Positions 16,440-25,016 of a stretch of DNA of 64,000 nt are shown here, piece by piece. The stretch is from assembly GCA_039805565.1 (NCBI GenBank), contig JBDLTZ010000241.1, positions 9,596 to 73,595 on the forward strand, in the 5' to 3' direction. The DNA comes from CALJIC01 sp039805565. Lineage in GTDB: Bacteria > Chloroflexota > Chloroflexia > Chloroflexales > Roseiflexaceae. How positions within the stretch are numbered: the first letter of the stretch is position 1; the number at the start of each line of letters is the position of its first letter. The notes under the pieces are model-generated. The model did no database searches and had not been told where the DNA came from. It worked only from the letters and a program-made list of their open reading frames with translations. Position numbers and translations under genes: made by a program.

Positions 16440-17111
16440 TCAGGTGATGTCGATGCTCGGAAGCACGTCAACCCACAGGCCGAGCAGCGCGATCCCCAGC
16501 AGCAGCACGCCCGATAGGCGCTGGATGACCGGCTCACGCTGTGCAAACCAGCGCGTCAGGCGGCGGCCGGTGGTGGCTGCCACGAGCGAGAGCGCCACGA
16601 GCGGCCAGCCGAAGCCGAGCCCGAAGAGCAGGAAGTAGAGCAGCCCGTCGCCGAGGGCCGCGGCGTCCCCGGCGCCCAGCACGAAGGCGCTGATGATCAG
16701 CGGCCCGGTGCAGGGCAGCGTCATCGGGCCGAGCAGCACGCCGTAGAGGTAGGCCGTGGCGTAGGGGTTGCGGAGCACCGGCGCCCGCGCGCTTGTCAGC
16801 CGCTTGAAGGGGTTGCGCCCGAGCAGGAGCAGCACCCCGAGCACCAGCACGACGCCGTAGACCAGCGGGAGGAGCAGCGGCAGGATACCGGCTACCGACT
16901 GGCGCAGCGCGAAGAGCACCAGCCCCACCACCAGCATCAGGCTCAGCACACCTGCCAGCACGACTGCCCCGAGCCACCCCGCCCCGCGCCCCTCGCCCTC
17001 CCCGCCGCGCCCGGCGAGGAAGGCGATCAGGCCGGGGTAGAGCGGCAGCACGCACACGTTGCCGAGGATGGCCGCGTTGCCAAGCACGAAGGCCTCGAGG
17101 TACTCGCTCAT
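16440..17111 (-). CDS. ccdA: CcdA/DsbD-type membrane thiol-reductant transporter
   Basis: 223 aa with six membrane helices. The two redox cysteines expected in CcdA are Cys20 (GNVCVLPLYPG) and Cys134 (TLPCTGPLI), each beside a Pro-rich helix kink. The protein passes electrons from cytoplasmic thioredoxin to extracytoplasmic thiol proteins, for cytochrome c maturation or disulfide repair. Its partner is almost surely the TlpA-like lipoprotein immediately upstream: the stop of that gene and this ATG are two bases apart. No cytochrome maturation genes lie nearby, so the target pathway is unknown. Confidence 0.9.
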   Translation of the reverse strand: MSEYLEAFVLGNAAILGNVCVLPLYPGLIAFLAGRGGEGEGRGAGWLGAVVLAGVLSLMLVVGLVLFALRQSVAGILPLLLPLVYGVVLVLGVLLLLGRNPFKRLTSARAPVLRNPYATAYLYGVLLGPMTLPCTGPLIISAFVLGAGDAAALGDGLLYFLLFGLGFGWPLVALSLVAATTGRRLTRWFAQREPVIQRLSGVLLLGIALLGLWVDVLPSIDIT

Positions 17112-17113
17112 CG

Positions 17114-17881
17114 CTAGGCCCCTCCGACCACGGCCCGCATGCGCTCGGCCACGTCCGTCGCCGAGCTCGCGCCGGTCATAAGCTCGCTGTAGCTGCCGTC
17201 GGGCGCAATAATGAAGTGCGGCGTCGAGGGCGGGTTGGTGATCGTGCGGCCGAACGTATCGACCAGGGCCTGGAGAAGCTCGGGTGAAGCCACCGCGAAG
17301 ACCATGTCGAAGCCGTTGTCGGCGGCGTACTGCGCGAGCTGCTCAGGCGGCAGCGTTGTCTCCACGCTGAGCGCTACGACCACCGGCGACTGCTCCTTGA
17401 GCGTGTCTGAGGCCTCCTGGACGGCGGCGAGCTGCGCGCGGCACTTCGGACACCAGGTGGCCATCGGCTCGACGTACACCGCGCGGCCGGCGAAATCGGC
17501 CAGAGTGAAGCTCGCGCCGGTGCGTGCATCGGTGAGGGGGAGCGTCAGCCACGCCGCCTGCGCCATCGTGTCGGTCATCGTGTCGGCCATGGTGTCGGGT
17601 GTGGTGGCCATGGTGTCGGGGGTGGTGGCCACGGTGTCGGGGGTGGTGGCCAGGGTGTCAGCCATGGTGTCGGGGGTGGCGGCCATGGTGTCGGGGGTGG
17701 CGGCCAGGGTGTCAGCCATGGTGTCGGGCGTGTCGGCCATGGTGTCGGCCATGGTGTCGGTGGGCCCGGCTACCGCCTCTGTGGCCGGCTGGACCGCCGC
17801 GGGTGTCGTGGCCTGGGGGCTGCCGCAGGCTGTGACCAGTACCGCCACCATCAGCAGCGTGTAGCGCATCGCCAATCTCAT
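17114..17881 (-). CDS. TlpA-like thioredoxin-fold lipoprotein with a PDTMADT repeat linker
   Basis: 255 aa. ATG 17881 has AGAAGGAG upstream and gives a clean lipoprotein signal with lipobox LVTAC (Cys19). Residues about 41-107 are a low-complexity tether of repeated (P)DTMADT/(P)DTMATT units. The thioredoxin-like domain follows, with active site WCPKC at 143-147 and a cis-Pro region NPPSTPHF. It should act outside the membrane as a thiol reductase or oxidase, reduced through CcdA, with which it forms an operon. The repeat tether probably sets the distance of the domain from the membrane. Its DNA is a 21-bp-unit minisatellite and may vary in copy number. Confidence 0.88.
   Translation of the reverse strand: MRLAMRYTLLMVAVLVTACGSPQATTPAAVQPATEAVAGPTDTMADTMADTPDTMADTLAATPDTMAATPDTMADTLATTPDTVATTPDTMATTPDTMADTMTDTMAQAAWLTLPLTDARTGASFTLADFAGRAVYVEPMATWCPKCRAQLAAVQEASDTLKEQSPVVVALSVETTLPPEQLAQYAADNGFDMVFAVASPELLQALVDTFGRTITNPPSTPHFIIAPDGSYSELMTGASSATDVAERMRAVVGGA
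17562..17762. repeat. Coding minisatellite, 21-bp units with partial units
   Basis: About nine imperfect copies of a unit like GCCATGGTGTCGGGGGTGGT occur within the thiol lipoprotein gene. The unit length is a multiple of three, so copy changes keep the frame. Several adjacent units are identical, which indicates recent duplication. Confidence 0.85.
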
Positions 17882-17996
17882 TGTGTTGCTCCTTCTATCG
17901 CCGCCGCAGCCTGCGCCGGCGCTTGCTCCCATGCAACAACCATAGGGCGTAGAAGCAACGGGCCGCGAACGCGGAGCTTACAGATCTGGCGCGATC

Positions 17997-18013
17997 GCGT
18001 AAGATTGGCGTAA
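17997..18013 (+). promoter_or_regulatory. Direct repeats GCGTAA at 11-bp spacing
   Basis: GCGTAA occurs at 17997-18002 and 18008-18013, exactly one helical turn apart, in the divergent region before the OmpR-type regulator. A third copy is at 18054-18059. Tandem hexamers with 11-bp period are the usual binding pattern of PhoB/OmpR-type winged-helix dimers, so this is a candidate autoregulatory site. Confidence 0.4.
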
Positions 18014-18069
18014 CATACTCCTAACCCGGGCGTGCGAGCATAGGTTGAGCAGTGCGTAAGGGGGGGGTG

Positions 18070-18795
18070 ATGGGCGAGCGACTGGTTCTGGTCGTCGAAG
18101 ATGAGCCGACGATCGTCGAGGTGGTGGAGCGCTACCTGCAGCGCGATGGCTTTCGCACCGTGACCGCGGGCGACGGCGAAGCGGCGCTGGAGGCCGTGGC
18201 GCGCGAGCGACCCGACTTGCTGATCCTCGACGTGATGCTCCCCGGGCTCGACGGCCTGGAGATTCTGCGGCGGGTGCGGGCCGAGGGGGCGCTCCCGGTG
18301 GTGCTGCTCACCGCGCGCGGCGAGGAGATCGACCGCGTGCTCGGGCTCGAGCTCGGCGCGGACGACTACGTGACCAAGCCGTTCAGCCCGCGCGAGCTCG
18401 TGGCCAGGGTGAAGGCCGTGCTCAGACGTACCCAGGCTCCCCCCGCCCAGGGCGCCTCCACGCAGGCGGCTCCCCAGCTCGTCGCGGGGGACCTGCGGCT
18501 CGACCCGGCCGCGCGCACGGTGACTCTCGCCGGCGCGCCGATCCTGCTTACGGCGCGCGAGTTCGAGCTGCTGGCCTTCCTGATGCGGCACGCGAACCAG
18601 GTCTTCACGCGCGAGCAGCTGCTCGACCAGGTCTGGGGCTACACGTTCGCCGGCGACCTGAGCACGGTCACGGTGCATATCCGCAGGCTGCGCGAGAAGA
18701 TCGAGCGCGACCCCGCCAGCCCCGCCCTGTTGCAGACAGTATGGGGCGTGGGCTACAAGCTGAGCACCGCACCGAGGACCGGAGGCACGACATGA
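18070..18795 (+). CDS. OmpR-family response regulator
   Basis: 241 aa. A receiver domain (1-120) with Glu10-Asp11, phosphoacceptor Asp54 (LLILDVMLP) and the Lys in YVTKPF is followed by a winged-helix DNA-binding domain ending VWGVGYKL. It should bind DNA as a dimer when phosphorylated by the adjacent kinase. ATG 18070 follows AAGGGGGG; a GTG at 18067 or 18052 is also possible. The ATGA overlap with the kinase start shows translational coupling. It is divergent from the TlpA-like/ccdA operon, which could be a target. The signal is unknown. Confidence 0.93.
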   Translation: MGERLVLVVEDEPTIVEVVERYLQRDGFRTVTAGDGEAALEAVARERPDLLILDVMLPGLDGLEILRRVRAEGALPVVLLTARGEEIDRVLGLELGADDYVTKPFSPRELVARVKAVLRRTQAPPAQGASTQAAPQLVAGDLRLDPAARTVTLAGAPILLTAREFELLAFLMRHANQVFTREQLLDQVWGYTFAGDLSTVTVHIRRLREKIERDPASPALLQTVWGVGYKLSTAPRTGGTT

Positions 18796-20054
18796 TGACG
18801 GAGCAGGGACACCGGGCCCGCCCGCGCGCCGTCGCCTTCCCGTGGGTGGCGTTCGGTCTGGCGATCTCCCTCGTGGGGCTGCTGGCCGTGCTCTGGCTGC
18901 GCGCCCCGGCCGAGGACCTGCGCTCGCTGGCGACCTCGCTGCTGATCACCGGCCTGATCTCAGTGGCGCTCGGCGTGGCGGGCATGCGCTGGCTGCGTCG
19001 CGGCAGGGTGCACATCTGGCTCCAGGTGACCCTCACCTACCTCTTCGGAGTCGCTGTGGCGCTGTGCAACATCTTTGTCACCGCCCAGCTCATGTTCATT
19101 TCGAGCCACGACTTGCCGCTGCTGGTGCTGCTGATCCTCTTCGCGGCGATCATCGCCACCGGCCTCGGCGCGGCCCTCTCGCACGTCTTCGCGCAGCGCG
19201 TCTCGGCGCTGCACCGGAGCGCGGCGGCGATCGCCACCGGTGACCTGACGGTGCGCGTGCCGGAGATGGGCCACGACGAGCTGGCCGCTCTGGCGCGCAC
19301 CTTCAACCATATGGCCGACCAGCTGGCGGCGGGCGCGGCGGAGCGCGAGCGGCAGGAGCAGGCGCGGCGCGAGCTGGTGGCCGCCGTCTCGCATGATCTG
19401 CGGACCCCGCTGGCGTCGCTGCGTGCCATGACCGAGGCGCTGAGCGACGGAGTGGTGGATGACCAGGCGACGACGGCGCGCTACTACGACACAATGCAGG
19501 CTCAGATCGGCCAGCTGAACCAGCTGATCGAGGACCTCTTCAGCCTGTCGCGGCTGGACGCGGGCGCGCTCGAGCTCGACATGCAGCCGGTGGACCCCGA
19601 GCTGCTGATCGGCGATGTGCTGGCCGGGCACTCGCCGCAGGCTGCGGCGAAGGGGGTGCGGCTGGTGGCGCGGTCCGAGCCGGGTCTCGGGCCGGCCCTG
19701 CTGGCCCCGCAGCAGATCACCCGGGTGCTTGATAACCTGCTCTCGAACGCGCTGCGCCACACTCCGAGCGGGGGGTGCGTGACCGTAGGTGCCGCGGGGG
19801 TGCGGGGGACCGAGCTGCTCGCCTTCGAGGTGGCCGATACCGGCGAAGGGATCGCGGCGGAGGATCTCCCGCACGTCTTCGAGCGCTTCTACCGCGGCGA
19901 CAAGTCGCGCTCGCGGGTCAGCGGCGGCGCCGGGCTGGGGCTGGCCATTGCCCGCGGCATCGTCGAGGAGCACGGCGGCGCGATCGACATCGAGAGCGCG
20001 GCGGGGCAGGGGACGCGGGTGCGCTTCACGGTGCGGCGAGCGGATACGAGCTGA
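18792..20054 (+). CDS. Membrane sensor histidine kinase (HAMP-HisKA-HATPase)
   Basis: 420 aa. Four membrane segments lie in the first 130 residues, with almost no extracytoplasmic domain. This suggests it senses something in or at the membrane. A HAMP domain follows (about 130-183). HisKA has His201 in AVSHDLRTPLASLR. The HATPase_c domain shows the N box (LDNLLSNALRHT), G1 (VADTGEGI) and G2 (GAGLGLAIARGIVEEHGG). ATG 18792 lies 6 nt behind GGAGG and overlaps the regulator stop by four bases. Its stop lies only 12 bp from that of the last eCIS gene on the other strand, with no hairpin between them. Confidence 0.92.
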   Translation: MMTEQGHRARPRAVAFPWVAFGLAISLVGLLAVLWLRAPAEDLRSLATSLLITGLISVALGVAGMRWLRRGRVHIWLQVTLTYLFGVAVALCNIFVTAQLMFISSHDLPLLVLLILFAAIIATGLGAALSHVFAQRVSALHRSAAAIATGDLTVRVPEMGHDELAALARTFNHMADQLAAGAAERERQEQARRELVAAVSHDLRTPLASLRAMTEALSDGVVDDQATTARYYDTMQAQIGQLNQLIEDLFSLSRLDAGALELDMQPVDPELLIGDVLAGHSPQAAAKGVRLVARSEPGLGPALLAPQQITRVLDNLLSNALRHTPSGGCVTVGAAGVRGTELLAFEVADTGEGIAAEDLPHVFERFYRGDKSRSRVSGGAGLGLAIARGIVEEHGGAIDIESAAGQGTRVRFTVRRADTS

Positions 20055-20066
20055 GCGCCGACGCCC

Positions 20067-23015
20067 TTACTCCACATTGCCCTCGACGCGCACCCACGGG
20101 CTCGTCACCTCGACGCGCCCGGTGTTGTCGGCCACGAGCCAGAGCGGGGCCTGCCCCGGCGGGAGGGCGCGGCGCTCCGCGTTCGGCGGGGGGAGCTTGT
20201 TGCGCGGGCCGATGAACACTCCGGCGCGGTAGCGCTCGGTGTGGTTGTGGCGCACGATCGCCCGCCGCCCGAGCTGCCCCTCCACGTGGATGCCGTTGAC
20301 ATCCATGTTCTGGGTGGCCTCGTTCGCCTCGCGCTCCACGCGGCTCCCCTCCACCAGGAGGCTCTCGCAGCTCCCGACGAACACGCCGAACCCGCTGCGG
20401 TTGACCGACGGGGCAATCCGCGAGGTGATGGTGACGCCGTCGATGTGGACCGTGCCCACGCCGGGGCGCTCGCGCTCGCCCTCGGCGACCTGCGCGACGC
20501 TGATGCCCTGCAGCGCGTCCACGATCGTGCATCCGCGCACCCGCATCTCCTCGGCCACCGCGCTCGTCACCGCGATGCCCTGGAACAGCGCCGCCGTGTC
20601 CCCCTTGATCAGGCGCTCGAAGTAGGGCACGAAGGTGGAGATCGTATCCGGCTTCAGCAGCAGCGCGTCGACCGACTCGGCCAGGTACGCCTCGGCGCCG
20701 GGCAGGTCGGTCACGCGCTGGTGGGGGAAGCGCTCGCGCAACTGCTCGAAGAACTTGATCTCGATCAGGCGCGGGTCCACCCGCATGGTGACGACGACGC
20801 GGCCGAGCGGCAGGGCGAAGCGGTTGCTCCCGGTCGCGTCGCCGAGCTGCACGTCGGAGTAGAGCACTCGGCGCAGCTCGGCCCGCAGCTCGCGGTTCTC
20901 GGCCAGGCCGCTTGGCGCCCGCATCAGATCGGTGCGGCCGTCCACGCACCGGACGACGACGTTGTCAACGTGGAGCCGAGCGCAGCCGGTGACCCTGGCC
21001 CCGATCTGGTTGTGCCCGACGAGCAGCTGCGCGTTTCGCAGCTCGACGAGCCCGAGGCCGTCCCGCATGCTCACGCGCTTGGTGCCGTTCATGACATGCA
21101 GGCAGGCCGCGGCGGTGAGCGTTGCGGCGGCGCAGCGCAGCGTGACCGACTCCAGTGTCACGCTGCCGCAGCTCTCGCATGTCACCGCGCCCGCCACCTG
21201 GTTGTCGCGCATCTCGGCATGGAGCGCCTCCACCTCCATGTGCGCGATGCTCACCGACGCGCAGCCGCGGAAGGCCAGGGCGCACTCCGCGCGGGCGACG
21301 ATGCGGGTGCCCGGGCCGATGCCGTGGAGCCGCAGGTGCCCCTTGCCCTCCACCATCACCATCTCGTCCAGCTCGTAGGCGCCCGCGGCGAAGCAGATCT
21401 CGGCGTCGGCGCCGGCCGGCACGCGCTGGAAGACCTCGGCCCAGCTCGCGCCGGGGCGGACGGTCAGCGCGCAGGTGCCGCCGCCCCCCTCGCGGGCGCA
21501 GAGCTGCTCGATCGCATCCTGCACGGTCTCGGTGTCGGGCAGGTTGCAGGCGCTGTTGTCGAAGCGCACGTCGTCGGCGGTGATCCGGGTGAGCGGCGGG
21601 AAGATGGCGCGGCAGTCGAGCAGCAGCTGCGGCCCCTCGCGCCCCGCGACCAGCAGGCCCAGGCGGGCGTAGTGGCGGCGCACGCCGAAGGGCGGCTGCG
21701 GCCCGTCCGGGAAGTCGACCGTGCCGGTGACGGCGCGGGCGGCGAACTGCCAGTAGTCCCCCGGCCGGTAGGTGCCGTCGGCGAATTGCAGCTCCACGCC
21801 GCTCTCAAGCCGCACCGGCACGTCGCCTGTGTTCATCGGCAGGGCGGCGCCGCTCTCCTGGTCCCACTTCCGTAGCCGTGGGCGGCGGTCGAGGTTGACC
21901 GTCAGCGCGCCGTCGAGCGTGATCCTTCCCAGGTTGACGTCGGCAGCGGTCACGCGGCGCAGCTGACCGGGGAGCCCCTTCAGCTCGACGCCGTCGTCCA
22001 CGTGCTCCACCAGGTCGCCGACGTGGATGCCGAGGTAGTCGTCGCGCTGCACGCTGTCGACGTCGAAGACGGTGCCGCTGGCCGTGCCGCTCTCCGCGCT
22101 GCCCACGGCGGTGATGCGCGCCACGACGGAGCCGTTGTCGCGCGACCACTTGAAGGTCGCGCCGCTGCGGCCGCCCCCCTCGGGCACGCTGTGGACCTCC
22201 ACGATGTAGAGCTGGTTCTCGCCGCGGGTGTAGCCGCCTCCGAGCGGGACATCGCACGGGTCGGTCGGGTCGGCGACGGCGATTGTCGTGACGGTCAGAG
22301 CGCCGGTCGACAGCTTCGTCAGCTCCTCCCACTCGGGGAAGGGCGCGTGGCAGTCGAGGCCGAGCTGGGCGGCCGCGCGCTGGTGCCGGCGGCGCAGGCG
22401 GCGGAGCAGTGTCAGCAGCGCGGCGCGCTCGCTGGGGCTGGTGGTCTTGCCGAGCTTGGCCTCCACCTCGGCGACCGCGCCGGAGTGCTCCGCCAGTATG
22501 GCGAGCTGGCTGTCGCTCAGCTTCACGGAGGGCAGCGGGAGCACTTTCACCTGCCACACGGTCTGGAGGCGGGTGGTGGTGTCCACGCCGCTGAGGGCCG
22601 AGTCGCGCATCGCGTCGTGGTTCTGGAAGGTCAGGTGGCGCCGGAACACCTCCAGGTAGACGAGGCCGGCCTGGGCGTTGTCGAGCAGCCCTTTCAGACC
22701 GGGCGGGTCGGGCAGGTCGGGCTGTGCGCTGTAGCTGACGGGCGCCTCGTTCTCGCAGAGGATGCCGTCAACGTAGTAGCGGCCTGCCCCAATGGTGAGC
22801 TGACCCTTGCTCGTCAGCGAGAGTGCGAAGCCGGGCTTCTCCTGTGGCGCGCCGCTCGGGCCGATCACGTCGGCGGCCTCGGTCTCGATGCGGTAGGCGG
22901 CGATCTCCTGGGCCTCGTTCTCGTCCGCGTCGGTGGTGGGACGGCCCTGCTGCCAGCGGACGCCGCTGTAGTGGCGCTTGCGGTCGAATGTGATTCTGCT
23001 GAAGTCGCCCTTCAT
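20067..23015 (-). CDS. DUF6519-type eCIS tail protein with right-handed beta-helix
   Basis: 982 aa, last gene of the injection-system operon. The N-terminus (MKGDFSRITFDRKRHYSGVRWQQGR... DADENE) matches the DUF6519 group that recurs in eCIS and related phage-tail loci. Residues about 1-480 hold this region and an insertion rich in beta strands. From about 500 to 960 there are repeated short hydrophobic strands (ASVSIAHMEVEAL, GSVTLESVTLRCA, RLHVDNVVVRC, VHIDGVTITSR) typical of a parallel beta-helix, as in phage tailspikes. A role as tail fibre or spike for target binding is likely but inferred. The start lies 12 bp after the stop of the preceding gene. Confidence 0.75.
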   Translation of the reverse strand: MKGDFSRITFDRKRHYSGVRWQQGRPTTDADENEAQEIAAYRIETEAADVIGPSGAPQEKPGFALSLTSKGQLTIGAGRYYVDGILCENEAPVSYSAQPDLPDPPGLKGLLDNAQAGLVYLEVFRRHLTFQNHDAMRDSALSGVDTTTRLQTVWQVKVLPLPSVKLSDSQLAILAEHSGAVAEVEAKLGKTTSPSERAALLTLLRRLRRRHQRAAAQLGLDCHAPFPEWEELTKLSTGALTVTTIAVADPTDPCDVPLGGGYTRGENQLYIVEVHSVPEGGGRSGATFKWSRDNGSVVARITAVGSAESGTASGTVFDVDSVQRDDYLGIHVGDLVEHVDDGVELKGLPGQLRRVTAADVNLGRITLDGALTVNLDRRPRLRKWDQESGAALPMNTGDVPVRLESGVELQFADGTYRPGDYWQFAARAVTGTVDFPDGPQPPFGVRRHYARLGLLVAGREGPQLLLDCRAIFPPLTRITADDVRFDNSACNLPDTETVQDAIEQLCAREGGGGTCALTVRPGASWAEVFQRVPAGADAEICFAAGAYELDEMVMVEGKGHLRLHGIGPGTRIVARAECALAFRGCASVSIAHMEVEALHAEMRDNQVAGAVTCESCGSVTLESVTLRCAAATLTAAACLHVMNGTKRVSMRDGLGLVELRNAQLLVGHNQIGARVTGCARLHVDNVVVRCVDGRTDLMRAPSGLAENRELRAELRRVLYSDVQLGDATGSNRFALPLGRVVVTMRVDPRLIEIKFFEQLRERFPHQRVTDLPGAEAYLAESVDALLLKPDTISTFVPYFERLIKGDTAALFQGIAVTSAVAEEMRVRGCTIVDALQGISVAQVAEGERERPGVGTVHIDGVTITSRIAPSVNRSGFGVFVGSCESLLVEGSRVEREANEATQNMDVNGIHVEGQLGRRAIVRHNHTERYRAGVFIGPRNKLPPPNAERRALPPGQAPLWLVADNTGRVEVTSPWVRVEGNVE

Positions 23016-23027
23016 CTGTTTTCTCCG

Positions 23028-25016
23028 TCAGCTGGCGTAGAAGATGCCCGGCTCCATGCCGAAGCGCAGGAACTCGTCCAGCCGCGTGCGTAGGTCGGAC
23101 TCGCGCTGGGGCTGGAACAGGTCGTGGAAGACCCCCATCTCGCTCTCGTCGTCGGCGCCGCGCCGGATCGCCTCGTCGCAGGAGGTGGCGAGCTGGCAGT
23201 AGCCGGGCGCCCCGAAGCGCAGCGAGGTGAAGCGGGCCGCGGCGGACGTGCAGCGGTGGCGGCGGGGGACGCGCGAGCCCTCGGGCACGGCGCTGAAGCG
23301 CACGCACCCCTCCTGGGTGCGCTCCGAGCGGACTGGCAGCTCGCCGCCCGCCCCGGCCGCCACGAAGATCGCGTTCGAGGCGTGCTCGAGCAGCCGGGTA
23401 TGGACTCGCCCGATCAGCGTGCTGCCCTCGACCACCAGCGCCCCCCCCGGCTCGCCGTCGCCGCCGAAGACCGGCAGCGCCGGGTCGTCGGCGTCGATGA
23501 TGCTGTGGCGCACGGTCATGCGCGCGCCGTTTGCCGCCCGGATCGGCCCGCTGATGCAGCTCTCGAGCGCGACCTCCGCGCCGGCAGCCGTGATGACCAG
23601 TGATGGCTCGCCGGGGCGCGCGGCCGTCCCCTCGCGGGTGCGCTCGATGCCTGGCACTAGCGTGCAGTGGCGCAGCGTGACGGTCTTCGGCGCGCCCGTG
23701 ATCCGCAGCGCCCCACCCAGGAGCACCAGCCCGTCCAGCGCCAGCTCCGCGCCCGCCGCCGCGTCGATCGTCAGGTCGCCCCCCGTCAGGCGCAGCGTGG
23801 GGCGCTGGCCGTTGCGCGCGCGAATCTCCACCCTCGCATCGTCGGCGATCATCAGGTTTGGCGTGCTCGTCGCCAGCTCGTAGGTGCGGCTGTCGGCGAA
23901 CTCCAGGACCCCCCCGCCGGCCACTGTGTCGAGCGCGGCCTGCACGTCGGGCGACGACGCGCTCACGGTCTCCGTCGCGGCCGCGGCGATCTCCGCGCCG
24001 CGCTCGTAGGCCCCACCGCCGATCGTGTCGCTGAACCCGTGGCGGTAGCTGACGACGACATCCGTCGGGACCGGGTTGTTCGTTGGCGTCGCGATTCGCC
24101 CTAGCACTGGGTCAACGCCGTAGTGGTCGGCGGAGGCGTGAGCCCATCCACCCGCGCCGGGGTCGTCGCTCAGGTCGCAGGAGCGCACGTCGGCGGCGGG
24201 CACCGGAACGCCGTCCACCGTCAGGAGCAGCGCGCTGTTCGGCCCGTAGAGTCCGGGCAGGCCGTGCCGGAGCGCCAGCCGGGTGAGCGGGAGCGGCACG
24301 TGCTCGGGGCCGGCGAACTGCGTCATTGCCGTCTCCGCGATCGGGTTGCTGTAGAGTGGCGAGTCGATCCCGAGCGGGCTGAAGGTGTAGCGGCGGTCGT
24401 CCACCCTGCCGGCCGAGACGCCGACCAGCGGGAGCGACTGGATGCGGAAAAGGAAGATGCCGATGTTCTGGAAGTTGTAGCACCCGCGCGCGCTGGCGAT
24501 GCGCCGCACCTCCACCGTGCGCGCGGCGCGCTCGAACGGTCCGGCGATTCGCTCCAGCGCCAGCTCGTCGCGCATATCGACGGTATACAGGTTCTCGGGG
24601 CGGGCGTGGTTCATCCACTGGGTCTGCGCGAGGCGCAGGAAGAACTCGACCGCCACGGCCGGGTAGCCGGTGACGGCCCGCGCGGTCTGCTCCAGCGCGG
24701 CCAGGGTCCCCTTGCGGCGGCGCAGCCCCAGGGTGTCGGCCACGTCGGCGCGCCCGCCGGCCACCCCGGGCGCCCTGCCGTGCAGCGGCCGCGCGCCGAT
24801 CAGGTCGCCGATGTAGGGCACCACCCACTCGGCGCAGGTCTCGATGAACAGGTTGTCGTAGGCCTGCTCCAGCCCCTCCTGCACCACCGTAACCTGCTCG
24901 GCCACCACGGCGATCAGCTCGCGCAGCGGGTAGCCGCGCTCGGCGTCGCGCAGGCGGTAGACGGCGGGTAGGAGCTCGTACATGCGCGCGGCGACCGCGC
25001 CGGCATCTGTGTTCAT
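23028..25016 (-). CDS. Phage tail protein I-like baseplate/fibre adaptor with beta-helix
   Basis: 662 aa. The first 200 residues (YELLPAVYRLRDAE, LFIETCAEWVVPYIGDLIGARPL, RRKGTLAALEQTARAVTGYP) match the P2 gpI-type tail protein region found at the baseplate rim of contractile tails. The middle (about 350-560) again shows beta-helix repeats (GGDLTIDAAAGAELALDGLVLLGG). The C-terminal end (FGAPGYCQLATSCDEAIRRGADDESEMGVFHD) is a conserved block in eCIS proteins of this kind. It probably joins the baseplate to the fibres. ATG overlaps the stop of the upstream baseplate gene (ATGA), showing tight coupling. Confidence 0.75.
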   Translation of the reverse strand: MNTDAGAVAARMYELLPAVYRLRDAERGYPLRELIAVVAEQVTVVQEGLEQAYDNLFIETCAEWVVPYIGDLIGARPLHGRAPGVAGGRADVADTLGLRRRKGTLAALEQTARAVTGYPAVAVEFFLRLAQTQWMNHARPENLYTVDMRDELALERIAGPFERAARTVEVRRIASARGCYNFQNIGIFLFRIQSLPLVGVSAGRVDDRRYTFSPLGIDSPLYSNPIAETAMTQFAGPEHVPLPLTRLALRHGLPGLYGPNSALLLTVDGVPVPAADVRSCDLSDDPGAGGWAHASADHYGVDPVLGRIATPTNNPVPTDVVVSYRHGFSDTIGGGAYERGAEIAAAATETVSASSPDVQAALDTVAGGGVLEFADSRTYELATSTPNLMIADDARVEIRARNGQRPTLRLTGGDLTIDAAAGAELALDGLVLLGGALRITGAPKTVTLRHCTLVPGIERTREGTAARPGEPSLVITAAGAEVALESCISGPIRAANGARMTVRHSIIDADDPALPVFGGDGEPGGALVVEGSTLIGRVHTRLLEHASNAIFVAAGAGGELPVRSERTQEGCVRFSAVPEGSRVPRRHRCTSAAARFTSLRFGAPGYCQLATSCDEAIRRGADDESEMGVFHDLFQPQRESDLRTRLDEFLRFGMEPGIFYAS

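Noticed and set aside
17562..17762. CRISPR-like regular repeats
   Set aside because: Units are 21 bp, contiguous and coding, with no unique spacers; a minisatellite, not a CRISPR array.
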